From: JAGQVA01 sp041391725
Lineage (GTDB): Bacteria; Bacteroidota; Bacteroidia; J057
NCBI GenBank assembly: GCA_041391725.1
Contig: JAWKNL010000002.1
Coordinates: forward strand, 186,001 to 250,000
DNA: 64,000 nucleotides
Direction: 5' to 3'
A model generated the notes under the pieces. That model saw only the letters and a list, made by a program, of their open reading frames with translations. It was not told where the DNA came from and ran no database searches. Position numbers and translations under genes: made by a program. Of the stretch, positions 35,823 through 45,511 are shown piece after piece (position 1 is the first letter of the stretch; the number at the start of each line of letters is the position of its first letter).

Positions 35823-38800
35823 TTATGGCAGATTTTGGGTTAGCTGATAATATTCTGGATTCTGATTGTTTTTTGCCACAATGAGTAGTGTCCTGCCTCC
35901 GGATTCCAGCAGCACCATATCGCGCACTTCTCCTTTGATTTTCAGGCCGGTTTCTGTGGCAGGCAGAGTGTGAAAACTGCCTTTCCCGTCGCCGGTGAGA
36001 ACCACCCCGTGGTTTCCGTCATACTCGCCCAGCCTTACCCGGGTTCCTTCGAGATTACCACCCAGTAGCAAATCAGGGATACTGTCTCCGTTGAAGTCGT
36101 CAGTTATAATGGAATACACCGGCGAAACCTGTGCTGCGACCGGAAGTGGTGTGATCTTAAACTGGTTGTTGCCCAGGTTTTCGATATAGGCGCTGGCGAG
36201 CATATAGGCGTTGAGTACACGCGCATCGGCAAGTTCTTCGGGCGAAAAAATATCATTGATGGTTGCCGAAGCGTAATCGCTGTATCTGATAAATTTTTGC
36301 TTCAACTGCGGAATCTGTCCTATCAGATCGTCTTTCCACGCCATAGGATAACTTTTTCCTTTCAACGGGTAGCAGAGAATCGGGTCAATAGTTCCGTTCT
36401 GGTCAAAATCTTTGGTGTAAATCGTTGCCGGTTCGGCCTGGCTTACCTTGATCTGGGAGTTTAATCCATAATTACCAGCCACAAAATCCATATCGCCGTC
36501 ATTGTCCATATCTGCGGCGGTAATCACATTCCACCACCCTTCGGTGTGTACATTGCCAAAGGGGTTGGCGATTTCTTCCATCGAACTTTCCCGGGAGAGG
36601 AAAAACCGGATGGGCATCCATTCTCCGGCAATCACAAGGTCTGCCCGGTTATCGCCGTTGATATCAGCCCAAAGGGCGTCGGTAATCATTCCCGGTTCGG
36701 AGAGTGAGGAGCAAAAAGCAGCAGTAATATCGGTAAATCTGCCGGTTCCGTCGTTTTGGAGAAAATAACTTCTGGCAGGAAGCGGATAATTCCCCGGCAC
36801 CATTCTCCCTCCGGCAAAAAGATCCATATCTCCGTCATTGTCAAAATCAGCAGCCCTGACACAGGATGTAGCGGTGAGCATGGGAGGAATTGCATCCTGA
36901 GCTTTGACAAACAAGCCTTTCCCGTTGTTGAAATAGAGCCTGTCCCGTAGTGCCGGGTCATCGGGGGCGTATTCATATCCACCGCTGCTAACATAGAGAT
37001 CTTCATCTCCGTCGTTGTCTGCATCAAAAAACAGCGCATCCTGATCTTCTGAGGGGGCATCTGCTTCCAGGGCGCGTTGTGGAAGGTTTTTCCAGTTTCC
37101 GTCTGACTGAGCCACGAAAATTGTGCCTGCATATCCTTTGGCTCCTCCGATAAACAGATCAGATTTTCCGTCGCCGTTTACATCTCCCACTGCGATTTTG
37201 GGCCCCTGGGTAGAAAGGAAATGGGGAATCAGCGACTGGGTTTTAAAATCAACGTAAGGGTTGTCTTTGTGAGAATATTCTAATGGATAGTGATCGGCGG
37301 CTTTAAACAAGGTTTGCCCTGTGGTCTCCTTTTGTGCTGCGATTGTGCCTGTAGGTGTTATTGCCAGTATGGTGTCGAGGGGCGGTGCGGAAATGGTTTG
37401 TGTAAGACCTGAAGGCCATGAGATATGGACAGATTCAACCGATGAAGCTGAGCCCAGTCCAAAGAAAAGGATGGGTTCTACGGATGACTGAAACCCCCTT
37501 ACCGGCATGAGCGTCTGGCAAATCCGCTGTCCGGAAGGACTGAGGGTAAGGCAGACTTCTGCCCCTGTAGCAAATATGTTGGCCTTTTCACCTGCAAGCC
37601 TGATTTTGAGGAAATGGGTACTGTCATTGCGGGGGAGGTTGTTGCGGTAAATGGAGGCAGGCTCATTTACATTATTGATTACCAGGTCGAGGTCTCCGTC
37701 ATTGTCCAGGTCGCCATAAGCTGCACCGTTGGAAAGGAGGATTTGATCCATGCCCCATTCGGCGGATTTGTCGGAGAAGGTGAGGTCTCCGTTGTTTTGA
37801 TAGATATAGTTATGTACTTCGATGGCGGGCATTTGTGCGAGGAGGTCTTTTACAGCGACGGCGGTATTTTCGTTTTCGGATTTGATCTTTTCATCTGCGG
37901 CGAAAGCCATAAAGTCCATATTGGTATAGTCGCGCTTATAGCCATTGGTGACAAAAAGATCATGGAGGCCGTCGTTGTTGTAGTCGGCAAAAAGCGCGGA
38001 CCAGCTCCAGTCAGTATTGGAAATGCCAGCCAGTTGTCCGGCTTCGGTGAAAGTGCCGTTGCCGTTGTTGATCTGGAGCATATTTCGCATAAACTGTTTG
38101 TGGAAACCGGACTGGATCAGCCGCTGGTTTTTTTCGTAGTTGTCTGCCCCTGTGCTCATTTTCTGACGATAGGGATCGTCGGGCAGCATGTCGAGGGAAA
38201 GGATATCCGGAAGTCCGTCGTTGTTGACATCGGCGATGTCAGACCCCATGGAGAAAAGCGAGGTATGATCAATATATTCGGAAAGACTTTCCTTGAATGT
38301 ACCGTTTTGCTGGTTGATGTAGAGATAGTCGGGTTCGTTGTAATCGTTGGAAACGTAAATATCGGGCCACCCGTCGCGGTTGATATCGGCAACGCCTACC
38401 CCGAGGCCAAAGCCCAGTACATTGGTGAGAATCCCTGCTTCCTGGGTGATGTTGACAAACTTTCCTTCCGGTTGGCCCGGCGGAGGAAATTTGTCGTTTC
38501 GGTAAAGTTTATCTCCATAAAAAGAGTTTTCGCGATTTTTGAGCTGAGGCAGCAATTGAGAAAAACCTGCGTATTCCTGTACAGAATGGTTGAGGACAAA
38601 AAGGTCCAGGTCGCCATCTCTGTCATAGTCAAAAAACACACCCTGGGTAGAATAGCCGGGATCAGCCACCCCGTACAGTTCTGCCTGTTCGGTAAAGGTC
38701 AGGTCGTGGTTGTTGATAAAAAGCAGGTTTTTGCGGGATTGTGGATTTGCGGCTGCCGAGCGAGATACATAAATATCCAGCCAGCCGTCGCCATTGACAT

Positions 38801-39152
38801 CGGCCATCGAGACCCCTGTGTTCCAGAGTCCTTCCGCTTTGACGCCAGCAGATTCTGCAATATTTTCAAATTGAAGGTTTCCCTTATTGAGATACAAATG
38901 GCTGGCTACAAGGTTTCCTGTGAAATAAATATCCGGAAGTCCGTCATTGTTGATATCGCCCACGGCGACGCCCCCGCCGTTGTAAAAGTACCCGTAGTTG
39001 AGGACATTAAACGTTTCACTTTCCTGAAGGGTATTGCGAAAAGTAATGCCAGACTGACGGGAAGAAAGCAGGGAAAAAGGTTTGTTGTCAGTGGGTTTAC
39101 AGGCGAAAAGGGAAAGCGAAAGTGTGATCAGAAATAGAGATCTGTAATACAT
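35823..39152 (-). CDS. FG-GAP/VCBS-repeat UnbV-type lipoprotein
   Basis: I choose the ATG at 39152 because it gives a 1109-residue protein with a lipoprotein signal peptide (FLITLSLSLFAC, C18); an upstream in-frame start would add 14 residues. The protein has many FG-GAP/VCBS repeats (VGDINNDGLPDIYFTGN type, with Ca-binding DxDxDG motifs) and an ASPIC/UnbV domain in the middle (about 520-600). Such proteins follow SusC/SusD pairs in Bacteroidota and are thought to bind glycans at the surface. The gene starts the eight-gene catabolic run after a terminator hairpin. Confidence 0.88.
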   Translation of the reverse strand: MYYRSLFLITLSLSLFACKPTDNKPFSLLSSRQSGITFRNTLQESETFNVLNYGYFYNGGGVAVGDINNDGLPDIYFTGNLVASHLYLNKGNLQFENIAESAGVKAEGLWNTGVSMADVNGDGWLDIYVSRSAAANPQSRKNLLFINNHDLTFTEQAELYGVADPGYSTQGVFFDYDRDGDLDLFVLNHSVQEYAGFSQLLPQLKNRENSFYGDKLYRNDKFPPPGQPEGKFVNITQEAGILTNVLGFGLGVGVADINRDGWPDIYVSNDYNEPDYLYINQQNGTFKESLSEYIDHTSLFSMGSDIADVNNDGLPDILSLDMLPDDPYRQKMSTGADNYEKNQRLIQSGFHKQFMRNMLQINNGNGTFTEAGQLAGISNTDWSWSALFADYNNDGLHDLFVTNGYKRDYTNMDFMAFAADEKIKSENENTAVAVKDLLAQMPAIEVHNYIYQNNGDLTFSDKSAEWGMDQILLSNGAAYGDLDNDGDLDLVINNVNEPASIYRNNLPRNDSTHFLKIRLAGEKANIFATGAEVCLTLSPSGQRICQTLMPVRGFQSSVEPILFFGLGSASSVESVHISWPSGLTQTISAPPLDTILAITPTGTIAAQKETTGQTLFKAADHYPLEYSHKDNPYVDFKTQSLIPHFLSTQGPKIAVGDVNGDGKSDLFIGGAKGYAGTIFVAQSDGNWKNLPQRALEADAPSEDQDALFFDADNDGDEDLYVSSGGYEYAPDDPALRDRLYFNNGKGLFVKAQDAIPPMLTATSCVRAADFDNDGDMDLFAGGRMVPGNYPLPARSYFLQNDGTGRFTDITAAFCSSLSEPGMITDALWADINGDNRADLVIAGEWMPIRFFLSRESSMEEIANPFGNVHTEGWWNVITAADMDNDGDMDFVAGNYGLNSQIKVSQAEPATIYTKDFDQNGTIDPILCYPLKGKSYPMAWKDDLIGQIPQLKQKFIRYSDYASATINDIFSPEELADARVLNAYMLASAYIENLGNNQFKITPLPVAAQVSPVYSIITDDFNGDSIPDLLLGGNLEGTRVRLGEYDGNHGVVLTGDGKGSFHTLPATETGLKIKGEVRDMVLLESGGRTLLIVAKNNQNPEYYQLTQNLP

Positions 39153-39202
39153 GGGCGGATCGGGTTGGAAGTAATTGGCCTGGAAACGTGGCAAAATTTA
39201 AT

Positions 39203-39238
39203 AAAAAAGGCACTAACAAAGCGGTTAGTGCCTTTTTT
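39203..39238. terminator. Bidirectional intrinsic terminator-like hairpin
   Basis: The stem GGCACTAAC/GTTAGTGCC (39209-39217 and 39224-39232) has nine perfect pairs and a six-base loop. It is flanked by six A on one side and six T on the other. It lies just downstream of the SusD stop codon (minus strand) and upstream of the FG-GAP gene, so it probably ends most SusCD transcripts or lowers expression of the distal genes. Confidence 0.8.
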
Positions 39239-39262
39239 ATTTAAAGGAATCCGGATAGAGGA

Positions 39263-40834
39263 TTATTTTTTATCCCACCAGACTTTCGTGCTGTTTTTGT
39301 CGCCACCGGAGAGTTCGGGCAAAGTTTGAGCAGCTTCAGTAGCTGCGCGGTTATTGCTGAATTCACCGTCAACAAAAGTCATTCTTCTGAAGATATCATT
39401 CACACCGAGATCGGGGTTGTCGGAGTTGAGAATCGGAATGAGTTTGGGATAACCAGTTCTTCTCACTTCGGCATAAGCTTCCCATCCGTCAGGATAGAGA
39501 GCAATCCATTTTTGGGTAATGATTTGCTCCAGATTTCTTTCCTGGCTGGCACCATCTTCCCATTTTACGGGGATGTCGGTAGCAGGCTGAGTATTGAAAG
39601 CATCGCCGGTAGCCACAGGCGTGGAAGTGCTGGCAAGGTATGCATCAATTGCAGCATCAGCAGCGCCTGCGCGATCCTTCATGGAGTTTCTGATACCTGA
39701 CTCGTAGAGGTCTTTGGCAGTTCCGCCCATGTTCCATCCGATAAGTGCACCTTCGGCGCGGAGGAAAAATACCTCAGCAGAAGTCATAACGATGATGGGA
39801 GGGTTGGTTCCACCTTTTCCTTCGGGCAGATAAGCGGGGCCTACGTCAGAGTTACCTGTATTGAGGGCAGGGATTTTGTCCACTTTTGCCTGGCCATTGC
39901 GGAGACCTTCATAGGGGCTGCCGTCGCCATCGGAATCGCCTTCGTCAGCGGGGCTGAAATACACACCGATACGTGGGTCGCCATATCCTTCCAGGGTACT
40001 TTCCATCAGAGAACTCATACGAAACTCACCCCAGTTGGTGATGGTGGTGAAGGGGTTCAGGGAGTTGACAGTGGTAGCGATCCATGCATTTTCGCTGTTG
40101 TCTTCCATTACACCGGCAGCAACTGCTTTTTCAGCTTCAGCTTTAGCCAGGGCAGGTTCTACGAAGCGGATACGCATAGCCAGACGCAGACGGAGAGAGT
40201 TGGCAAAGGTGATCCATTTGTCCACATCACCACCAAAAATCTGGTCATTGTTGCCAAATACGTTTTCGCCTCTGTGAGCATTGAGTGTGGTTACCGCCTC
40301 ATCAAGCGTGGTAAAAAAGCTCTTGTAGATGCTTTCCTGCGTATCGTAAGCAACGCTGGTTTCACCATTTCCAAACTGGGAGTAGATGACAGGACCCCAG
40401 TAGTCAGTAACTCGGTGATATCCCTGCACACGCCAGATTTTGGCAATCGCTTCTTCAACCGGGAGGTCATTTTCGCGGGCAAAGTCTTCCACGAACTTAA
40501 TATTCGGAGCGGCTTCACCGTAAAAAGAACTCCAGCAAAGGTCGATCCAGCGACCAACTTCCACATAACGGTCAGAGTCGAAGTTTGCAGCAGTGGTTGC
40601 AAAATACTGACAGTAGAGGTCGGAAAACAGGTTCTCCGAGATCTGGAAACGCCAGTGCTCTCCGTGCATCGCATAATATTGCGCACGGGCAAAACCCTGG
40701 CCCAATAGTGATCCGTCAACATTTGATGCAATCAGTGCATCGGGGCGCGTATTCAGTTCTTCGAATCCCTTTGTACAACCATTCGCCAGAAGTGCTGTAA
40801 CAGAGAAAAGTAAAACATACTTAATGTACTTCAT
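39263..40834 (-). CDS. SusD/RagB-like nutrient-binding lipoprotein
   Basis: The 523-residue protein has a lipobox (ANGC, C20) and the helical TPR-like fold of the SusD-like family (SusD-like_2 group; CTKGFEELNTRPDA opening and KVWWDKK end). SusD proteins cap the extracellular side of SusC and capture oligosaccharides or peptides. The gene follows SusC by 109 bp and is followed by a terminator hairpin, so SusC and SusD form the core transcript of the locus. The glycan specificity cannot be read directly. Confidence 0.94.
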   Translation of the reverse strand: MKYIKYVLLFSVTALLANGCTKGFEELNTRPDALIASNVDGSLLGQGFARAQYYAMHGEHWRFQISENLFSDLYCQYFATTAANFDSDRYVEVGRWIDLCWSSFYGEAAPNIKFVEDFARENDLPVEEAIAKIWRVQGYHRVTDYWGPVIYSQFGNGETSVAYDTQESIYKSFFTTLDEAVTTLNAHRGENVFGNNDQIFGGDVDKWITFANSLRLRLAMRIRFVEPALAKAEAEKAVAAGVMEDNSENAWIATTVNSLNPFTTITNWGEFRMSSLMESTLEGYGDPRIGVYFSPADEGDSDGDGSPYEGLRNGQAKVDKIPALNTGNSDVGPAYLPEGKGGTNPPIIVMTSAEVFFLRAEGALIGWNMGGTAKDLYESGIRNSMKDRAGAADAAIDAYLASTSTPVATGDAFNTQPATDIPVKWEDGASQERNLEQIITQKWIALYPDGWEAYAEVRRTGYPKLIPILNSDNPDLGVNDIFRRMTFVDGEFSNNRAATEAAQTLPELSGGDKNSTKVWWDKK

Positions 40835-40943
40835 AATGAAATGTGTTTGAGTATCCAGACTAAGTTAATGATTCATTCTCAAAATTCTACAGTTACGCTC
40901 TCCAATTAACTGTCCAAATACAGAAGTTGTTTCTCATATAGGT

Positions 40944-43900
40944 TTAGAAATCAAGGCTGATACTTCCTCCGATTGATCTCATGGTGGGAGGAGCAAATGA
41001 GCTAAATCCTTCGGATGCTGTACCGGTTCCTACCAGTACTTCGGGGTCAATATCACCTGCTGCGTTGTAGAAGAAGAAGAGGTTTCTGCCAACGACGGAC
41101 ACAGAGACAGTATTGAGACCGCCGGCATTAACCGGGATTCTGTAGCCCAGTACCAGTTCGCGCATACGGATGTTGGTTGCATCATAGGAGAATGCTTCAC
41201 CCACAGGTGCGTTACGTCCACCAAAGTTTACCCAGAACTGCTCAGAAGTAATCTGGATATCGTTGGGGGTTCCGTCTTCTTTTACCGCCTCGTATTCTTC
41301 AAAGAAATTCTGTCCGAAAACCAGGCCACCTTCACGACCGTCGAGGGTCTGTTCTGTCAATCCGTCTGCATAGAGAATTGCATTGGTGAGGGAGGTTACA
41401 CTACCGCCAAAACGCATGTCAACCAGGAAGCTCACGGTGAGGTTTTTCCAGGTAAATTCGTTGCGGATACCGCCCAGCCAGTTGGGGTTGTAGTTGGCCA
41501 CCAGTTCGGTAAGACCGCTGGTTACAACAGGCAGACCATTGGAACCGATGATTACGCGGCCCTGATCATCTTTCTGGAATCCACGGGAATAAACCTCACC
41601 CCAGGTTCTGCCCTGCTCAATGCGGAAAGAACGGAGGAAGTCAGTAGAAACAGAAATACTGGGACGCTCATCGTTGATTTTGATAACCGTGTTGCGGTTA
41701 CGGGTATAGTTGAAAGAAATATCCCATTTAAAGTCATCGGTGTCAACCGGACGAAGAGAAAGGATACCTTCAATACCTTTGTTTTCAACGTCACCACCGT
41801 TGGTGAAGAACTGTGATGCACCAGAGCCGACAGGCAGAGCAACCGAGAACAACTGGTTGAGAGAGTTGGACTTATAGTAAGTTACATCAAGTCCCAGTCG
41901 GTTGTTGAAGAAGCGTAGATCCGCACCAATTTCGAGCGAACGGGTTTTCTCGGGAAGGAGGTTGGCGTTCGGAATCGTTGTGGAAAGGGAGAGGTATCCA
42001 TTGGCACCACCGGAAGCTACCGTTGCAGTTCTGAGCGTCTGGAAAGGCTGGGTATCGTTACCCACTTCTGCCCAGGAACCTCTTACTTTTGCAAAAGTAA
42101 TGAAAGCAGGAAGATCAACCAGGTCAGACAGAACGGCATTCAGACCGAAAGACGGGTAGAAGAATGACCAGTTTTCTGAAGGAAGGGTAGAACTCCAGTC
42201 GTTACGGCCGGTGATATCAAAGAAGACGGCATTTTTGTAGGACAACTGAGCAAAAGCATACACAGAGTTTACATCTCTGGGTGCACCAAAGCTATAGGAA
42301 GCCCTTTCATTCTGGCTGTTTCCGATAGAGAAGAAGTTGGGAACTGTAAGTGCAGTACCGGTATTGGCATCAACCTGTGAACCTCTTTCTTTGCGGATGT
42401 TACCACCTGCATTGACATTGAAGTAGAAGTCATCTGTCAGGTTTTTCTCATAAGAAACCAGCGCGTCGAGGTTGAGCTCGGTTGACTGGCCAGAGAATAC
42501 AGAATAACGACCATTGTCGGCGATGATATAGTTGTCATTCCACCATCTGTTTTCACCATTTCTGAAGAAGCGGTCAATAGATGCCCGCCCCAAAACTGAA
42601 AGGCCTTCGGCAATTTCGTATCTGAGTGAGGTGAAGGCAATCACACGGTCATTGGTGCGCGCGTTGGTAGCGCGGTTGATGGTCCAGTATGGGTTTGCAC
42701 CACCGTTGGAGCCGGGTACCCAGTAGTTTTGTCTTACACGGCCTGAGGGCAGCGTGTATTCGAAAACCGAAGCATCTTCGGTGCGGATGTTGCGCGGCAG
42801 ACGAAGTGCGTGGCGGATGGGGTTGTCAAAACTTTCACCCTGAGGAAGCTGATTGGCAAATTCGTCTCTGAGGTAGTTGATTTTAGAGTCGATGCTCAGC
42901 TTATCCGTAATTTTGTTGGTAATACGGAGGTGAACATTGTGGCGGGTAAGGTCGTTTCCGGGAACAATGCCTGCGGCATCGGTATAGGTATAGGAGAAAT
43001 AAGTCTGGCTTCTGTCAGTACCACCGGAGATCGCGAGGTTGGTCGCCCAGTTGTGGCCTGTCTGGAAGAAATCCGACACGTTGTCAGGCTGACCTGAGAG
43101 AGAGTAGGTGGTGGGAGACCATCCTGGATCGGGAGACCAGTGTGCTACGCTTTGTCCGGTCATTTTGGGACCCCAGGAGGCTTCAGAAGCGGGAGAATAC
43201 TGACCATTGCTGCCCTGTCCGTATTCATTCTGATATTGGGTCAGGATGAGGGGCTGGGTTGCCATGTAGGTAGTATTCAGGCTTACTTTGAATCCACCGG
43301 CTTCGCCTGATTTGGTCGTAATGATGATGGCACCGTTGTTGGCGCGGTTTCCGTAGAGCGCGGCAGCGTTGGGGCCTTTCAGTACGGTGATAGAAGCGAT
43401 GTCGTCGGGGTTGATATTGGTAATATCGCGCTGAATCGGCACACCATCCACGATATAAAGCGGGTGGCTGTTGCCGGCGATAGAGCGGTTACCGCGAAGG
43501 ATTACGCGGGAAGAAGCGCCCACACCTGCGCCTGAAGGGCTGATAGAAATACCGGCAACTTTACCCGAAAGCGAGTTGACCACGTTGAGGTCGCGGGCTT
43601 TGGCGATTTCATCGGTATTGACATTCTGTGCCGCATAAGTCAGGGCTTTGGTTTCCCGCTGAATACCAAGTGCGGTGATAATCACCTCATCGGCAGTCAG
43701 ATCCTGCTCCTGCAAAGTGACATTAATGCTAGTACGGCCATTGACGGCTTCTTCAAGGGTTTTGTAACCCAGGAAGGAAAAGACCAGTACGCCATCAGAT
43801 GGAACACTTACTCTGTAGCTACCATTGGATTCAGAAAGGGCACCGCTGTTTGTACCTTTAATGGCGATGGTTACCCCTACCATGCCATTTCCGGCGGCGT

Positions 43901-44030
43901 CGGCGACACGACCGGTTACAGTAGTTTGGGCAAACACCCCGCTGCTGATTAACAACACAATTGACAGCACGCTGAGCAGCTTCATGGAAGCCTGCGTGAA
44001 CCTGAAATCTAATTGTCGAATGTGATTCAT
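40944..44030 (-). CDS. SusC/RagA TonB-dependent outer-membrane transporter
   Basis: The 1028-residue protein has a signal peptide (ending VFAQ near residue 35), a carboxypeptidase-regulatory-like domain, the plug domain with LYIVDGVPI and ANNGAIIITTKSG, and a long beta-barrel ending in a C-terminal Phe. A Met at residue 16 (43985) is an alternative start. No signal-transduction N-terminal extension is present, so regulation is likely via the LacI gene upstream rather than a cognate sigma/anti-sigma pair. It imports the substrate bound by SusD. Confidence 0.95.
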   Translation of the reverse strand: MNHIRQLDFRFTQASMKLLSVLSIVLLISSGVFAQTTVTGRVADAAGNGMVGVTIAIKGTNSGALSESNGSYRVSVPSDGVLVFSFLGYKTLEEAVNGRTSINVTLQEQDLTADEVIITALGIQRETKALTYAAQNVNTDEIAKARDLNVVNSLSGKVAGISISPSGAGVGASSRVILRGNRSIAGNSHPLYIVDGVPIQRDITNINPDDIASITVLKGPNAAALYGNRANNGAIIITTKSGEAGGFKVSLNTTYMATQPLILTQYQNEYGQGSNGQYSPASEASWGPKMTGQSVAHWSPDPGWSPTTYSLSGQPDNVSDFFQTGHNWATNLAISGGTDRSQTYFSYTYTDAAGIVPGNDLTRHNVHLRITNKITDKLSIDSKINYLRDEFANQLPQGESFDNPIRHALRLPRNIRTEDASVFEYTLPSGRVRQNYWVPGSNGGANPYWTINRATNARTNDRVIAFTSLRYEIAEGLSVLGRASIDRFFRNGENRWWNDNYIIADNGRYSVFSGQSTELNLDALVSYEKNLTDDFYFNVNAGGNIRKERGSQVDANTGTALTVPNFFSIGNSQNERASYSFGAPRDVNSVYAFAQLSYKNAVFFDITGRNDWSSTLPSENWSFFYPSFGLNAVLSDLVDLPAFITFAKVRGSWAEVGNDTQPFQTLRTATVASGGANGYLSLSTTIPNANLLPEKTRSLEIGADLRFFNNRLGLDVTYYKSNSLNQLFSVALPVGSGASQFFTNGGDVENKGIEGILSLRPVDTDDFKWDISFNYTRNRNTVIKINDERPSISVSTDFLRSFRIEQGRTWGEVYSRGFQKDDQGRVIIGSNGLPVVTSGLTELVANYNPNWLGGIRNEFTWKNLTVSFLVDMRFGGSVTSLTNAILYADGLTEQTLDGREGGLVFGQNFFEEYEAVKEDGTPNDIQITSEQFWVNFGGRNAPVGEAFSYDATNIRMRELVLGYRIPVNAGGLNTVSVSVVGRNLFFFYNAAGDIDPEVLVGTGTASEGFSSFAPPTMRSIGGSISLDF

Positions 44031-44407
44031 AGAAAGGATGGGTTAATGATTTGGAATGCTGATTCGTATTTCCTGATACGGTCAGAATGAATAGATAAAA
44101 GAACGCAACCTGGCTTTCTTTTCTCAGTAGGGAAAGCCAGCAGATCTATATACACGATGATATGCAACAATTGTCAGCGACATATCGATAATCACCGGGA
44201 TATTTGTATAGCAGAATATTCTGTTTGAGTGTGTAGCACATGCCGGCTTTCGGCGGAAGAAATTTGCAGAATCGGGTTCATAGTTATTTTAAGTAGTAGT
44301 CCTGATCTATATGCTGTGCGCGGGCACAAGCTATTAAAAAAAAGTCAATCTTTCTACCAATATAAGAAAATATTTTTTCCTGTCAGTTTTTTTGCGGTTT
44401 CTTTTTT
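44031..44407 (-). promoter_or_regulatory. SusC upstream regulatory region
   Basis: This 377-bp gap between SusC and the LacI gene contains no credible ORF. It holds a 9-bp stem hairpin (44110-44140), a perfect palindrome ACAATTGT (44167-44174), an overlapping TGTC-agc-GACA repeat (44172-44182) and a CG-centred palindrome TATCGATA (44183-44190). The last is a possible operator for the adjacent LacI protein. I found no exact TAnnTTTG element on the minus strand. The part nearest the LacI gene is T-rich on the plus strand. Confidence 0.4.
44110..44140. repeat. Inverted repeat in SusC leader
   Basis: CTGGCTTTC at 44110-44118 pairs perfectly with GAAAGCCAG at 44132-44140 across a 13-base loop. 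It lies about 80 bp upstream of the SusC start and would form a hairpin in its leader RNA, or serve as a binding site for a dimeric regulator. There is no T-run that would make it a normal terminator. Confidence 0.5.
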
Positions 44408-45496
44408 CTAAACGACAACCCGTAGGTCACGGGTTGCTTTTACATAATAATGGATATTCTCTTTTACGGCAACATCCAGCGGCAGCATCTGAGTTCCGTC
44501 TATTTCAGATTTCTTTATCAGATACTCCACAATATTCATGATTCCGTAATACCCTTGTTTGAAGGGGTTCTGGTTGATGAGAAACTGGATTTTTCCTTCC
44601 TCCAGCAATTGTACGTTTTTTTCAATCAGGTCAAACCCAACCAGACTGATATGGTCAAGTGCCCGGGCCTGAAGGTATTCCGCGAGCAGAAAAATGCGCG
44701 AAGTGGTCACCATCAACCCCCTGATTTCGCGCACTGAAAGCAACTGCTGATCCAGAAAATCAAACAAATCCTGCCGGGCCCCAAATGGGGAAAAAGCGAG
44801 CTGTACAACCGAGGTTTTGCCTCCGTCATATGACTCAAAAAAATCGCGGAATCCCTTTTCTTTTTCCATCAGGTGACGGGCATTGGGAAGGCCTTTTTCC
44901 AGATGAAGTACCCCTACGGTACTCCCGTGCGGAATCAGATAGGAGAGCAGTCGCCCGGCTAGTACGCCGCTCTGATAAGTGTCCTGCCCGATATATCCGA
45001 GATTGCACGATTCCTGTCTCGCCAGATGTGTGTTGATCTGCATATAGGGGATTCCTTTCTGCTGGCATTTTTCCAGAAAGGCCATAGATTCATTAAAAAA
45101 GTCGGGCGCCAGCAAGATCGCATCTGGTGAAGTTTCCAAAAGGGTATCTGACTGTTCTACAAAACTCTGGGTGTCGTCCTGGTCAAATAAAAAATACTGT
45201 ACCGTAACCCCATAATGTTCGACCGATCTCATGGCCATGTCAATGCCGTTTTTGGGTTCTTCCCAAAAGGGATCATCGGCAAAATCGGGAAGCAATACCG
45301 CTATGCGCAGCAGCCGGTTATAAGCCAGGGTGCTGGCAATGATATTGCGCTCGTAGTTGAGTTCCTCCAGCACCTGCTGGATTTTCTGCTTGATTTCGGG
45401 TGCGACGTTGCCCCGGTTGTGCAGCACCCGGTCAACAGTGCCGCGCGACACCTTTGCCCTTTCGGCAATATCTTTGATTCTGATTCTGTTTTTCAC
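44408..45496 (-). CDS. LacI-family transcriptional regulator
   Basis: The 362-residue protein has an N-terminal LacI helix-turn-helix (IRIKDIAERAKVSRGTVDRVLHN; residues about 5-27) with a hinge helix, followed by a periplasmic-binding-protein-like sensor domain. The sensor is of the sugar-responsive type (VGFDLIEKN near residue 285). It lies just upstream of SusC on the same strand and 15 bp downstream of the Nudix-type regulator, so the two regulators are probably cotranscribed. It likely controls the SusCD locus in response to a sugar. Confidence 0.92.
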   Translation of the reverse strand: MKNRIRIKDIAERAKVSRGTVDRVLHNRGNVAPEIKQKIQQVLEELNYERNIIASTLAYNRLLRIAVLLPDFADDPFWEEPKNGIDMAMRSVEHYGVTVQYFLFDQDDTQSFVEQSDTLLETSPDAILLAPDFFNESMAFLEKCQQKGIPYMQINTHLARQESCNLGYIGQDTYQSGVLAGRLLSYLIPHGSTVGVLHLEKGLPNARHLMEKEKGFRDFFESYDGGKTSVVQLAFSPFGARQDLFDFLDQQLLSVREIRGLMVTTSRIFLLAEYLQARALDHISLVGFDLIEKNVQLLEEGKIQFLINQNPFKQGYYGIMNIVEYLIKKSEIDGTQMLPLDVAVKENIHYYVKATRDLRVVV

Positions 45497-45511
45497 AGCA
45501 GTGGATTTCCT

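Noticed and set aside
37614..39137. Plus-strand open frame of 507 residues opposite the FG-GAP gene
   Set aside because: The repeated Asp/Gly codons of FG-GAP repeats create a long antisense frame; the translation has no recognisable fold and no start context.
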